In this document: one piece after another, positions 10,544-19,822 of the stretch
Layout: every line of letters begins with the position of its first letter
How positions within the stretch are numbered: position 1 is the stretch's first letter
Origin: Deinobacterium chartae
Lineage (GTDB): Bacteria; Deinococcota; Deinococci; Deinococcales; Deinococcaceae
Reading direction: 5' to 3'
Length of the DNA stretch: 64,000 nt
NCBI RefSeq assembly: GCF_014202645.1
Contig: NZ_JACHHG010000016.1
Coordinates: 1-64,000 of the forward strand
Notes under the pieces: model-generated
The model's input: the letters and a program-made list of their open reading frames with translations, nothing else
Told to the model about the DNA's origin: nothing
The model's database searches: none
Made by a program: the position numbers and the translations under genes

Positions 10544-10665
10544 ACCCTACCCGCTCCGGGCGTGCCGCGCTGGGGACGCTCGCGGGCTGCCCCTGGTTCT
10601 TGGACGTGTCCAGAGCGGTACTGGCCGTTTACGCGGCTGCGGAGCGGCTCTCAGGTCCGAGCTCT

Positions 10666-11640
10666 TCAGCCCATCTCGAGCAGCAACCGGGCGGTCCGTT
10701 CGTCGGTGATCAGCTCGTTCATGTAACCGCCCAGCAGGGCCGCGCGCAGCGCAAGCACCTTGGCGCGTCCGCTGACCACGCACAGCGCGTGCTGCGCCGT
10801 CTTGAACAGCTCGAGGTCCGGTCCCGTGGCGCGCGCGTTCAGGGCGATGCCACGGTACGAGCCGTCGCCGCGGAAGAACACCGTGGCGATGTCGCCCACC
10901 ACCCCGTCGCGCGCCAGTTCGGCGAGGTCGCGCGCCTCGAGGTAGCCGCCCACGTAGACGTGGCTGGGCACCGGGGCGTTTTGCGCGCCCACCGAGTACA
11001 CCAGCAGGTTGGCACGCTGCTGCAGCTCGACCAGTTGGCGCACCGAGCGCTCGCGCCACATGGCCCGCTTGGTTTCCTCGTAATCGAAGAAGGTGGGAAC
11101 CGGAAACGGGTGCGCGCGTCCGCCGAAGTTCTGGGCGAAGCGCTCGAGGATGGTGGCGCTGTAGACCGAGGCGATGTCGCGGGCGTTGCCCGAGCCGTTG
11201 AGCTGCACGAAATCCACGTTCTCGGTGCGTTTGGGGGTGAGGTGGCGGCTGACCGCGTCCAGGGTCGTACCCCAGGCCAGCCCGACCACGCTTCCCGAGC
11301 GGATCAGCCCGCTGAGGTAGTTCGCGCTGAACTGCGCGACCCGCGCGAGCGCTTCGGCTTCGCTGGACTCGGGCGGGAGCGGTACGACCTTGACCGAGCG
11401 CACGCCGTAGCGTGAACGCAGTTGAGCCTCGAGCAACTGCGGCTGTTCGCGCGGGTCGAGCACGCGCACCTCGACCAGCCCCTGGCTGCGTGCGTGCGAG
11501 AGCAAGCGGGATACTTTGGGACGGGAGATGCCCAGTTCGTCTGCGATCTGGGGGGTGGTAAGGCCCTGGTAGTAGTACAGACGCGCGACTTGGACCGCGA
11601 GTGTGGTGGTGTCACGGTTCTTCGCGTCATGAGTGAACAT
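10666..11640 (-). CDS. SorC/DeoR-family sugar-sensing transcriptional regulator
   Basis: A 324-residue cytosolic regulator. Residues 13-60 form a helix-turn-helix of SorC type (LYYYQGLTTPQIADELGISR), and the remainder is the SorC sugar-phosphate-binding domain with the SGLIRSGSVVGLAWGTTL phosphate-binding segment. It is divergent from glpD with overlapping inverted repeats between them, so control of glycerol use is likely, with glycerol-3-phosphate or a related phosphate as a plausible effector. The ATG lies six bases behind a TAGAAT hexamer, which fits a leaderless transcript. The target is inferred from context. Confidence 0.85.
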   Translation of the reverse strand: MFTHDAKNRDTTTLAVQVARLYYYQGLTTPQIADELGISRPKVSRLLSHARSQGLVEVRVLDPREQPQLLEAQLRSRYGVRSVKVVPLPPESSEAEALARVAQFSANYLSGLIRSGSVVGLAWGTTLDAVSRHLTPKRTENVDFVQLNGSGNARDIASVYSATILERFAQNFGGRAHPFPVPTFFDYEETKRAMWRERSVRQLVELQQRANLLVYSVGAQNAPVPSHVYVGGYLEARDLAELARDGVVGDIATVFFRGDGSYRGIALNARATGPDLELFKTAQHALCVVSGRAKVLALRAALLGGYMNELITDERTARLLLEMG

Positions 11641-11669
11641 ATGATCATTCTATTTGACGCGATGTTCAC
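11623..11669. promoter_or_regulatory. Interleaved inverted repeats between the SorC regulator and glpD
   Basis: CGCGTCA at 11623-11629 is inverted at 11655-11661, and GTGAACAT at 11633-11640 is inverted at 11662-11669. The two pairs interleave and cover the regulator's -10 box (TAGAAT on the minus strand at 11647-11652) and start codon. This is the likely binding site of the SorC protein for self-control and glpD control. Confidence 0.6.
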
Positions 11670-11754
11670 AGCGGATTAGCGTAAAGAATGAAGTGCGTGT
11701 AATGCGGCACAAATTTCCAGCATTCTCCACACGCATCCTGATGAGAGGTGAATT

Positions 11755-13320
11755 GTGAACGGCAAACCGAACCTCACCCGCACGCGCGCCGAACTGCTCG
11801 CAGCCCTTCGTGACCCGCAGCCCTGGGACGTGATCGTCATCGGCGGCGGAGCCACCGGCTTAGGCGCCGCCGTCGACGCCGCGTCACGCGGCCTGCGCAC
11901 CGTCTTGCTCGAGGCGCACGACTTCGCCAAGGGAACCTCCTCGAGGTCCACCAAACTGGTGCACGGCGGGGTGCGCTACCTGGCACAGGGCAACATCAGC
12001 CTGGTGCGCGAAGCGCTGCGCGAGCGCGGCCTGCTGCGCCGCAACGCCCCGCATCTGGTGCACGACCTGCGCTTTGTGGTTCCCGCCTACGACTGGTGGG
12101 CCGGCCCGTTTTACGGCATCGGCCTGAAGCTGTACGACATTCTGGCCGGACGCCTGAACCTGGGTTCCTCGAAGTACGTGGACAAGAATGGTGCCCTCGA
12201 GCGCACTCCCACCCTGCAGCCCGAGGGCCTGCGCGGCGCCATCGTGTACCACGACGGTCAGTTCGATGACGCGCGCCTGGCGATCACGCTGGTCCGGACC
12301 CTGTTCGACCTGGGCGGTACCGCCGTGAACTACACGCCGGTCACCGGACTGGTCAAGCTCGGCGGTCGGGTAGCGGGGGTTACCGTCCGTGACGAGGAGA
12401 CCGGCGAGAGCCTGGAACTGCGCGGCCGCGCGGTCATCAACGCCACCGGCGTGTACGTCGACGCGGTGCGCCGCATGGACGAGCCGGACGTCAAGGACAT
12501 GCTCTCCCCCAGCCAGGGCGTCCACGTGGTCGTGGACCGCAGCTTCCTGCCCGGCGACTCGGCGATCATGATCCCGCGCACCGACGACGGCCGCGTACTG
12601 TTCGCGGTTCCCTGGCACGACCACGTGGTGATCGGCACCACCGACACCCCGGTGGACCACGCCGACCTCGAGCCGCGCGCCCTCGATCAGGAGGTCGAGT
12701 TCATCTTGCGCACCGCCAACCGCTACCTCTCCCGCGAGGTGCGCCGCGAGGACGTGCGCTCGGTGTACGCGGGCCTGCGCCCGCTGGTCAAGGCCGAGGG
12801 AGCCGGCAGCACCGCAGCCCTCTCGCGTGACCATACCCTGCGCGTGTCCGAATCCGGCCTGATCACCATCACCGGCGGCAAGTGGACCACCTACCGCCAC
12901 ATGGGCGAGGACGTGATCAACCGCGCGGTGGAAATCGGCGAACTGCAGGCGAAACCCTCGGCCACCGCCGAGCTGAAGCTACACGGCTGGAGCGAGACTC
13001 CCCTGCCCGAACCGCTGGCCGTGTACGGCTCCGAAGGTGCCGAGGTGCAGGCCCTGGACCCCACGGGCAAGCGGCTGCACCCCGACTTGCCCTACCTCGA
13101 GGCCGAGGTGCGCTGGGCGGCCCGCCACGAACTGGCGCGTACGGTCGAGGACGTGCTCTCGCGCCGCACCCGGGCCCTTTTGCTGCACGCGCGTGCCAGC
13201 ATCGAGGCGGCTCCGCGCGTGGCCGAGCTGCTGGCCGAGGAACTCGGTCACGACGCGGCCTGGCAACAGGCCCAGGTGCAGGCCTACGAGGCCGTGGCAC
13301 GCGGCTATGTGCTGAGCTGA
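11755..13320 (+). CDS. glpD: FAD-dependent glycerol-3-phosphate dehydrogenase
   Basis: A 521-residue flavoprotein that oxidises glycerol-3-phosphate to dihydroxyacetone phosphate at the membrane and passes electrons to quinone. The dinucleotide motif VIVIGGGATGLGAAVDAASR is at residues 25-44, followed by SSRSTKLVHGGVRYL and the C-terminal-side TITGGKWTTYRHM motif. The start is GTG with GAGAGGTG upstream. Expression is probably controlled by the divergent SorC regulator rather than a GlpR. No glpF or glpK is next to it in this window. Confidence 0.96.
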   Translation: MNGKPNLTRTRAELLAALRDPQPWDVIVIGGGATGLGAAVDAASRGLRTVLLEAHDFAKGTSSRSTKLVHGGVRYLAQGNISLVREALRERGLLRRNAPHLVHDLRFVVPAYDWWAGPFYGIGLKLYDILAGRLNLGSSKYVDKNGALERTPTLQPEGLRGAIVYHDGQFDDARLAITLVRTLFDLGGTAVNYTPVTGLVKLGGRVAGVTVRDEETGESLELRGRAVINATGVYVDAVRRMDEPDVKDMLSPSQGVHVVVDRSFLPGDSAIMIPRTDDGRVLFAVPWHDHVVIGTTDTPVDHADLEPRALDQEVEFILRTANRYLSREVRREDVRSVYAGLRPLVKAEGAGSTAALSRDHTLRVSESGLITITGGKWTTYRHMGEDVINRAVEIGELQAKPSATAELKLHGWSETPLPEPLAVYGSEGAEVQALDPTGKRLHPDLPYLEAEVRWAARHELARTVEDVLSRRTRALLLHARASIEAAPRVAELLAEELGHDAAWQQAQVQAYEAVARGYVLS

Positions 13321-13334
13321 GCCTTGCTCTGTTG

Positions 13335-13368
13335 CGGGCCGGTCTCGTGGGACCGGCCCGTATTTTTT
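13335..13368 (+). terminator. Intrinsic terminator after glpD
   Basis: CGGGCCGGTC at 13335-13344 pairs with GACCGGCCCG at 13351-13360 around a six-base loop, followed by TATTTTTT. Confidence 0.92.
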
Positions 13369-13409
13369 ATCCGGTGAGGGCAGGCAGCCGCAAGGGGTCA
13401 GCGCGGCCC

Positions 13410-14519
13410 TCAAGAGACATTCCGAGTGACTTCCGGAGCCGGGCCGCTCGAGGCGCGCAGCACCAGTTCGGTGGCCAGGCGCGGCGGGGAGTGAGGCGTC
13501 TCGCCGCGCAGCAGGGCCAGCAGCAGCTCTCCGGCCCAGGCTCCCTTTTCGCGCAGCGGCTGGCGCACGGTGGTCAAGGCCGGCTGGACCAGTGCCGCCG
13601 CCGGGATGTCGTCAAAGCCGACCACCGACAGCTGCTGCGGCACGGCGATCCCCCGGGCCCGGGCCGCCTCGAGGACCCCCAGGGCCAACTGGTCGCTCAG
13701 GACCAGCAGCGCCGTGGGCGGCTGCGGCAGCCCCAGCAGGTACTCGGCGGCGGCGCGCCCCTCGGACGGATCGTTCTCGGGGCACTCGTAGAGCGCGACC
13801 TCGCTCCAGTCGATTCCGGCCGCCGCGAGCGCCTCGGCGTAGCCCTCGAGGCGGTCACGGGTCAGGGCGAAGCTGCTGCCGCGCGGCCCGGTTCCCTGCC
13901 GCAAGCCGCCGACCGCGCCCGGAGCGAGTTCGAAAGAGACGATGCCGAAACGGCGGTGGCCGAGGGCGATCAGGTGCTCGGCGGCCTGGCGCGCCCCGCC
14001 ACGGTCGTCGATGGCGATCAGAGGTGCAAGAACGCCGGGCGGTGGAGGCTGGTCCACGAACACGGTAGGCAGGCGCCGCTCGAGGGCGGCGCCCAGGCGC
14101 GGGTCGCTGTCGGCCAGCGAGTAGATCACAAAGCCGTCCACGGCCGCGGCGCGCACCGCTCCCGGATCCTCGGGCGGTCCGGGAACCAGCAGCAGGCTGA
14201 GTCCGGCCTCTTCGGCAGCGGCGGCCACCCCTTCGAAAAAGCTGAGGGCCACCGGGTCAGCGAAGGCATACGAAAGTCGGTCGGCGTACAGCACACCCAG
14301 CGCTCCGCTGCACCCGCGCCGCAGCTGGCGGGCGGTGGCGTTGGGCCCGGGATAGCCAAGCCGACGGGCGGCCTCGAGGATGCGTTCGCGCAGCGCTTCG
14401 GAGAGCTGATCGGGCCGGTTGTAAGCGTTCGAGACGGTGGAGGGAGCAACACCCACGGCGGCCGCGACCTCCTTGAGGGTAGGTCGGCGAACTGCCTGCG
14501 AGCTGGTCTTGACGTCCAT
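13410..14519 (-). CDS. LacI-family transcriptional regulator
   Basis: A 369-residue repressor with an N-terminal helix-turn-helix (RPTLKEVAAAVGVAPSTVSNAYNRP, about residues 11-35) and hinge, then a periplasmic-binding-like sensor domain with the usual IAIDDRGGARQAAEHLIALGH and VVGFDDIPAAALVQPALTTV segments. The start at 14519 is seven bases behind TATCAT on the minus strand and fits a leaderless transcript; an upstream in-frame ATG at 14528 overlaps that hexamer. It is divergent from an MFS transporter with a LacI-type operator between, so it probably represses the transporter and itself. The ligand, likely a sugar, is unknown. Confidence 0.92.
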   Translation of the reverse strand: MDVKTSSQAVRRPTLKEVAAAVGVAPSTVSNAYNRPDQLSEALRERILEAARRLGYPGPNATARQLRRGCSGALGVLYADRLSYAFADPVALSFFEGVAAAAEEAGLSLLLVPGPPEDPGAVRAAAVDGFVIYSLADSDPRLGAALERRLPTVFVDQPPPPGVLAPLIAIDDRGGARQAAEHLIALGHRRFGIVSFELAPGAVGGLRQGTGPRGSSFALTRDRLEGYAEALAAAGIDWSEVALYECPENDPSEGRAAAEYLLGLPQPPTALLVLSDQLALGVLEAARARGIAVPQQLSVVGFDDIPAAALVQPALTTVRQPLREKGAWAGELLLALLRGETPHSPPRLATELVLRASSGPAPEVTRNVS

Positions 14520-14550
14520 TGGCTCCATGATACACTCTGAGTATCCGCAT

Positions 14551-14564
14551 CTGAATCGATTCAG
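14551..14564. promoter_or_regulatory. LacI-type operator
   Basis: CTGAATCGATTCAG is a perfect 14-bp palindrome with the central CG usual for LacI-family sites, placed between the divergent LacI-type and MFS genes. Confidence 0.8.
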
Positions 14565-14597
14565 AATGCGTTTTCCCAACCCCATTTCAGGAGCCGC

Positions 14598-15794
14598 ATG
14601 TCTCAGCCGCACACCCATCCGGATTCCGGCCGCTCAAATGCGCCCAGCTCACCACGGGTTACGCGGGCCCGCTGGGCGGTCTCGGCCTTTTTCTTCGCCA
14701 ACGGTGCGGCCTTCGCCCACTGGGTGACCCGCATTCCCGACATTCGCCGCCAGGCCGAGCTCAGCGACGCCCAGCTCGGCCTGGCGCTACTGGGCATCGC
14801 CATCGGCGCGCTGCTGGCCTTTCCGCTGGCCGGGTGGCTGATTGCCCGGCGCGGCAGCCGGACCGTCACCTTCGCCGCCGGAGCGGCCTACTGCGCCCTG
14901 CTGCCCCTGCTGGCGCTGCCCGCCGGGCTGCCCGGGCTGCTGGGCGCCCTGCTCCTGTTCGGCTTCGCCTCCGGCCTGCTCGACGTCGCCATGAACGCAC
15001 AGGGCGTCGAGGTCGAGCGGAGCTACCCGTACCCGGTGATGTCCTCGTTCCACGCCTTTTTCAGCCTGGGCGGCCTGGTCGGGGCCGCCTGGGGCGGGGT
15101 AATGGCCGCCGCTCACGTGAGCACTGCGGCACACTTCCTGAGCGCAGCGCTGCTGCTGCTGGCCGGTCTGCTGCTGGCCGGTCCGCTGCTGCTGCGCACC
15201 CCGCCCGAACCGCGCGGGAATGCGCCGCTGCTGGCACTGCCCCCCCGCCCGCTGTGGGGGCTGGGTGCCCTGGCCTTCTGCGCGGCGGTCAGCGAAGGGG
15301 CGATGGCCGACTGGAGCACCGTGTACCTGCGCGAGGTGCTCGCCACCTCGGCCGGTACTGCGGCGCTGGGTTACGCCGCTTTCTCGGTCGCCATGCTGCT
15401 CGGGCGCGTCTTCGGAGACCGCCTCACCGGCAGCCTGGGGGCCGTGACGCTCTCACGCGCGGGCGGAGCGCTGGCTGCCGTGGGCCTGGGCACCGCCCTG
15501 CTGCTGGGCGGCACCGGCTGGACCCTGCTGGGCTTCGCCTGCGTGGGCCTGGGCATGTCCTGCGCCTTTCCGCTGGTTTACAGCGCCGCCGGGCGCATCC
15601 CGGGCATCTCTCCCGGTGCGGGCCTCGCCTCGGTTGCAACGCTCGGCTACGGCGGCTTTCTGCTCGGCCCGGCCATGATCGGCGGGCTGTCCGAGCTGCT
15701 CGGACTGCGCCTAGCGCTGGCCGTGCTGGTGGCACTGGCCCTGGGCATCGTGTTCCTCAGCGGCACCCTGCGCCGCGGGGCCGCGCACGCCTGA
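14598..15794 (+). CDS. MFS transporter (YbjJ-like)
   Basis: A 398-residue inner-membrane transporter with about twelve hydrophobic segments. The first loop carries the TRIPDIRRQAELSDAQLGLAL pattern seen in YbjJ-like and fucose-permease-like MFS proteins, followed by GWLIARRGSRTVT, the inter-helix motif A. The ATG has AGGAG nine bases upstream. It is divergent from the LacI regulator and shares its operator, so the substrate is probably the regulator's ligand or a related sugar. The last 84 bases overlap the convergent HD-GYP gene. Confidence 0.85.
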   Translation: MSQPHTHPDSGRSNAPSSPRVTRARWAVSAFFFANGAAFAHWVTRIPDIRRQAELSDAQLGLALLGIAIGALLAFPLAGWLIARRGSRTVTFAAGAAYCALLPLLALPAGLPGLLGALLLFGFASGLLDVAMNAQGVEVERSYPYPVMSSFHAFFSLGGLVGAAWGGVMAAAHVSTAAHFLSAALLLLAGLLLAGPLLLRTPPEPRGNAPLLALPPRPLWGLGALAFCAAVSEGAMADWSTVYLREVLATSAGTAALGYAAFSVAMLLGRVFGDRLTGSLGAVTLSRAGGALAAVGLGTALLLGGTGWTLLGFACVGLGMSCAFPLVYSAAGRIPGISPGAGLASVATLGYGGFLLGPAMIGGLSELLGLRLALAVLVALALGIVFLSGTLRRGAAHA

Positions 15795-17930
15795 TACCCC
15801 GACCGGGTCCGAACGCACCGCACCCCCCTCCGGTATCCCGGCGGTCCTTATCCAGCGGACAAAAACCTCTACCACGCACGGATCAAACTGCCGGCCCGCC
15901 TGCGCGCCCAACTCCTCGAGGGCGGCCTCCACGCTCCAGGCCTCCTTGTAGGGCCGCGACGAGGTCAGCGCGTCAAACACGTCCACCACCGAGAACACCC
16001 GCGCCAGCAACGGAATGTCCTCTCCAAAAAGCCCGCTGGGATAGCCGCTGCCATCCCAGCGCTCGTGATGGTACAAAATCACGTCGAGTGCCTCGGGCGG
16101 CAGGCTGGGAATGCAGCGGGCCCGTTCGAAGCCCAAGGTCACGTGCATCTGCATCTCGAGGCGTTCCGCTGCGGTCAGCGGGCCGGGTTTGAGCAGCACC
16201 CGGTCCGGCACGGCCAGCTTCCCGATATCGTGCAGGTAGGCTCCCTGGCGCAACGCCTCGAGACGCTCGCTTCCCAGTCCCAGGGCCCGGCCCAGCCCGG
16301 TCGCCATGCTCACCACCCGTTCGGTGTGCCCCCGCGTCTCCAGGTCACGCGCCTCCAGCGCGACGCCCAGGGTCAGCAGCGCGCCCTCGCGGGTCGCCTC
16401 GATCTGCTGCACGTACGCGACCCGCTCGCGGGCGGCGGCGATCGAGCGCACCGCCACCTCCAGCAGCGCGCACTCTCCGGGCGTCCAGGGACGCGTCTCG
16501 AGGCGGTAGGCGGCCAGCACCTCGGAACCGGAGGACCCGGGCAAGGTGAACAGAGCGACACCGCGCACCCCGGCGCGGGCATGATCGGCGATCGGGGTGC
16601 GCTCGAGGTAAACCGGCTGCAGCCGGGTGCTGCCCAAAGGTGCCAACCGGTGCTCGAGCAGGACCGGTCGGGCCAGCACCTCGTACACTGCGGGCGGCAC
16701 CTCGCCGTAAAAGGCCAGCGGCGTTGCCACCCGCCCGCTGATCTGCCACAGCGTCAAGCAGCACACCCCGGTCAGCGGCGCGAGCGCTTCTACCGCGTGC
16801 CGGGCCACATCCCCCACCCCGCGCGAAGACTCCAGAGCCTGCGACAGCCGCAGCAGGGCCTCGAAGCGCGCAGCACCCTGCGCCAGCTCGCAGGCACGCT
16901 GTTCGAGGGCCCCCACCGCCGAGAGCCGCTCGAGGCTCGCCGAACCCACCGAAGCGAGGGCGCGCAGCAGGCGGCGCTCGGAATTCTCGAACGGTCGGGT
17001 ACCTTCCCGAGCGATCAGCAGCGCGCCCAGCAGAGCTCCGGTCGAACTGCGCAACGGCGCGCACAGCGCACGGTCGTACCCGGGCGGCACGAGGTCCCGA
17101 AGCTCCGGGTCCTGCCCGGAGGCCGCCCACTCCTCGCCTCTGTCCAGCTCGACCGCGCTCAGCTGCCGGTAATCCCCCAGAGCAACGCCGGGACGCAGAC
17201 GATCTTGTTCGGGATCGTAGCGCAGGTACAGGGCGTGCTCGCTGCCCAGCAGGGCCGACGCCTGCTCGGCCAGCACGCCCTCGGCCTGGTCCGGACGCGT
17301 CACGGCCTGCAGCGCGGCGCTGACCCAGGCGAGCACTTCCAGCTCGTAGCGGCGCGCGGCCTCGCGCTCACGGCGGCGACGTTCGGCCAGCAAGGCGGCC
17401 ACCTGCACGGCGAACTGGGCTGCGACCTCGAGGGCTTCCTCGTCAAACGCGGTCTCACAGGTCAGCGAATCCAGGTTGAGGTGAGCCAGTACCGCTCCCT
17501 CGAGCACCACCGGGACGCACAGGTTCGCGCAAATCTGATGCGCGCGGCCCGCCGTGAAAAACCGCTGGCTGTCCGGGTGGTCGGCCGCCGGGCTGGTGCT
17601 GCGGGAGCGCGCGGCAACGCGTTTGCCCCGCAGCACCCGGGGGATTCCGGAACGCCAGGACACCTCGTCCAGACCGTACCAGCGCCGCGAAGCCGTTTCG
17701 TCGGAGGCCATGCCGATCAGCTCCGGAGCGAAGCCGACCTGAGCGCGGATCACGAAGTGATCTCCCTGCCGCACGTCCAGCGAACCGGCCTGCACCTCGG
17801 GCACCGTGCTCACGGCAGCCTCGAGCAGCAGCTGCCAGTCCTGGTCGCTGAAGTCCCGGTCGCTGCCCAACAAATTGAGCGTTGCCTGCAGTGCCCGCCA
17901 TGCTGCCGAGTTCGCTCCGCTTCCGTTCAC
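15711..17930 (-). CDS. Triple-GAF HD-GYP signalling protein
   Basis: The product of about 739 residues has three GAF-like sensor domains (roughly residues 10-180, 200-345 and 350-500) and a C-terminal HD-GYP domain with LHDIGKLAVPD (HD near 565) and HHERWDGSGYP (GYP near 630). HD-GYP domains break down cyclic di-GMP. GTG at 17930 is preferred over TTG at 17957 because AGGAGAG precedes it. The last 25 residues or so are rich in Gln and His, unlike the family, and are read from DNA opposite the MFS gene, as if the original stop had been lost. Confidence 0.88.
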   Translation of the reverse strand: MNGSGANSAAWRALQATLNLLGSDRDFSDQDWQLLLEAAVSTVPEVQAGSLDVRQGDHFVIRAQVGFAPELIGMASDETASRRWYGLDEVSWRSGIPRVLRGKRVAARSRSTSPAADHPDSQRFFTAGRAHQICANLCVPVVLEGAVLAHLNLDSLTCETAFDEEALEVAAQFAVQVAALLAERRRREREAARRYELEVLAWVSAALQAVTRPDQAEGVLAEQASALLGSEHALYLRYDPEQDRLRPGVALGDYRQLSAVELDRGEEWAASGQDPELRDLVPPGYDRALCAPLRSSTGALLGALLIAREGTRPFENSERRLLRALASVGSASLERLSAVGALEQRACELAQGAARFEALLRLSQALESSRGVGDVARHAVEALAPLTGVCCLTLWQISGRVATPLAFYGEVPPAVYEVLARPVLLEHRLAPLGSTRLQPVYLERTPIADHARAGVRGVALFTLPGSSGSEVLAAYRLETRPWTPGECALLEVAVRSIAAARERVAYVQQIEATREGALLTLGVALEARDLETRGHTERVVSMATGLGRALGLGSERLEALRQGAYLHDIGKLAVPDRVLLKPGPLTAAERLEMQMHVTLGFERARCIPSLPPEALDVILYHHERWDGSGYPSGLFGEDIPLLARVFSVVDVFDALTSSRPYKEAWSVEAALEELGAQAGRQFDPCVVEVFVRWIRTAGIPEGGAVRSDPVGVSGVRGPAAQGAAEEHDAQGQCHQHGQR

Positions 17931-18020
17931 CGTAGCTCTCCTGTCAAGACACTCCAAAGGTTAATACACCGGGATGACCCCAGAATGTACGTTTTGCCTC
18001 TTGGGCGGGACCAGAAAGCT

Positions 18021-18854
18021 TCATCGCCCGGTCACACTGTGTGCGCGAACAAAATCATCGATCATGGTCCGGGCGATCGAAATCGGTCCGGCGATCTCGG
18101 GCAGCGCATCCGGACGAAACCAGCGTGCCTCGAGGAGCTCCGCCGGGTCCGGGCGCAGTTCACCGCCCGCGTAGCAGGCCGTGAAGGCCACCATCAGCGA
18201 ATGCGGAAACGGCCAGGGCTGACTGCCGAAATAGCGCAGGTCGCGCAGCGCAAGGCCTACCTCCTCGCGCACCTCACGGTGCACCGCCGCCTCGAGCGAT
18301 TCGCCCGGCTCCACAAAGCCGGCCAGGGTGCTGAACATACCGGGCGGGGTGTTGCGCCCGCGTGCCAGCAGCAGCTCACCGTCTCGCTCGATGCGCACGA
18401 TCACCGCCGGGCTGAGGCGCGGATACGCCACCAGCCCGCAGCGGGAACAGGCGCGGGCACGCTCGCCCTCCAGCGGTGCGCAAACCGCTCCGCAGCGCCC
18501 GCAGAAGCGGTGCGTGTCCTCGAAGTGCAGGATCTGTGCCGCGCGACCTGCCACCGCAAACCGTTCAGCGCCCAGCTGCGCGAACACCGCGCGCAGGTGC
18601 TCGAGGCGCGCGCCCCCGGGGAGCGTCTCCCCCTTGGGCCACGCGGCGGTATAACACGGCACCGGTCCCAGGCGGCCGATGTAGTAGCGCTCCGTTGGTA
18701 AAAGGCCCGCCCCCTCGAGGTCAGTTTGCGTCGGCAGCCTGAGCGTGGAACGCTCCTCGAGCAACAGCAGCTGCGTCCCCTCGAAGCAGAAGAGCAACGC
18801 CGGAGCATCGGCCTCCGGCGGATGAACGTTACCCAGATGAAAGTTGCTGTCCAC
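18021..18854 (-). CDS. nudC: NADH pyrophosphatase / NAD-cap hydrolase
   Basis: A 277-residue Nudix hydrolase that cleaves NAD(H) to NMN(H) and AMP and can remove NAD caps from RNA. A zinc ribbon with Cys118, Cys121, Cys136 and Cys139 precedes the Nudix box GFVEPGES...REVREEVG (180-200), and the NudC-specific SQPWPFP motif is at 211-217. The GTG start is six bases behind TACGCT on the minus strand, which fits a leaderless transcript. It is divergent from a GNAT gene. Confidence 0.95.
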   Translation of the reverse strand: MDSNFHLGNVHPPEADAPALLFCFEGTQLLLLEERSTLRLPTQTDLEGAGLLPTERYYIGRLGPVPCYTAAWPKGETLPGGARLEHLRAVFAQLGAERFAVAGRAAQILHFEDTHRFCGRCGAVCAPLEGERARACSRCGLVAYPRLSPAVIVRIERDGELLLARGRNTPPGMFSTLAGFVEPGESLEAAVHREVREEVGLALRDLRYFGSQPWPFPHSLMVAFTACYAGGELRPDPAELLEARWFRPDALPEIAGPISIARTMIDDFVRAHSVTGR

Positions 18855-18946
18855 GTCCCCAGCGTACTCCGCTGCTGCCCGGTGGCTCGCCGGGCGGGCA
18901 CGAATGGTGCTTGGTCGCCGCCGGACCCGGACCCCATACTGGCCCT

Positions 18947-19555
18947 ATGCTTTCCCCCACCGAGCCGCTCTCTCCGGTCACCCTGTCCCACGGTCGCGTG
19001 GTGCTGCGCCCGCTCCAGGCCGAGGACGCCGGACCTTTGGCCAGGGCCTTCGCGCCGCACGCAGACATCTTCCGTTACATGAGCAGCTCTCCGCTGCAGC
19101 CCGGCTACGTCGAAGAAGCGCTGCGGCTGCAACGGACCGGCAACCAGTTGCCCTTTGCGATCCTGGTGGGCGGTGAACTCGCGGGCTCCACACGCTACGG
19201 CGACGTCCGGCGCACCGACCGGGCACTGGAAATCGGTTGGACCTTTCTGCACCCGCGCCACTGGGGCAGCGAGGTCAACACCACCTGCAAGCTGCTGCTG
19301 CTCATGCACGCCTTCGAGACGCTGGACCTGCTGCGGGTGCAGATCAAGACCGACTTGCGCAACCAGCGCAGCCAGCGGGCCATTGAGAAGCTCGGTGCAA
19401 CGCGCGAGGGCGTGCTGCGCCAGCACATGCGCATGCCCGACGGCTACCAGCGCGACACGGTGATGTACTCGATCATCCGCCCCGAGTGGCCCCGGGTGCG
19501 CCGCGAGCTGTCCATGACGCTGCAGCGGCATTGGGAGGGTTCTCACAGCAGGTGA
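18947..19555 (+). CDS. GNAT-family N-acetyltransferase (RimJ/RimL-like)
   Basis: A 202-residue acetyltransferase. The motif GWTFLHPRHWGSEVNTTCKLLLLMHAFE covers the acetyl-CoA-binding loop in its RimJ/RimL form, and the later LRNQRSQRAIEKLGATREG is the usual C-terminal signature. These enzymes acetylate N-terminal amino groups of proteins or small molecules; the target is unknown. The ATG at 18947 is six bases behind CATACT, so it may be leaderless. Confidence 0.88.
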   Translation: MLSPTEPLSPVTLSHGRVVLRPLQAEDAGPLARAFAPHADIFRYMSSSPLQPGYVEEALRLQRTGNQLPFAILVGGELAGSTRYGDVRRTDRALEIGWTFLHPRHWGSEVNTTCKLLLLMHAFETLDLLRVQIKTDLRNQRSQRAIEKLGATREGVLRQHMRMPDGYQRDTVMYSIIRPEWPRVRRELSMTLQRHWEGSHSR

Positions 19556-19612
19556 GAAAGCCCTCAAGGCCGTATAAGCCCCAGGGGGGCGAGCGCGGTT
19601 TAGGCTGAACGT

Positions 19613-19819
19613 ATGACCAGCGCCCGAACCACCGCGAAGCTCGTCTGGCGCATGCGCGCCGACGGAAGGTCTTACGACGAGATCGCCGCCTACCTGCGCG
19701 ACCAGGGCACTCCCCATCCCAAAGAGCGCGACTGGACCGGAGCGGACGCGCTGGCCCTGCTGATCGAGGAGTTCGGCGAGGTTCCCAGCGTGGACGAGAC
19801 GTCCGACCAGAACCGCTGA
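19613..19819 (+). CDS. Small protein of unknown function
   Basis: A 68-residue protein with a basic N-terminal half (AKLVWRMRADGRSYDEIAAYLRDQG) that resembles the first helices of a helix-turn-helix as found in serine-recombinase or resolvase-type proteins, and an acidic C-terminal tail. The ATG is six bases behind TAGGCT (19601-19606), a leaderless layout. It is followed by a strong terminator, so it is transcribed on its own. DNA binding is only a suggestion from the helical pattern. Confidence 0.65.
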   Translation: MTSARTTAKLVWRMRADGRSYDEIAAYLRDQGTPHPKERDWTGADALALLIEEFGEVPSVDETSDQNR

Positions 19820-19822
19820 TCC

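Noticed and set aside
16065-18701. An 878-codon open frame opposite the HD-GYP and nudC genes
   Set aside because: Spans two clear genes on the other strand and has Gln/His/Arg-rich antisense composition.
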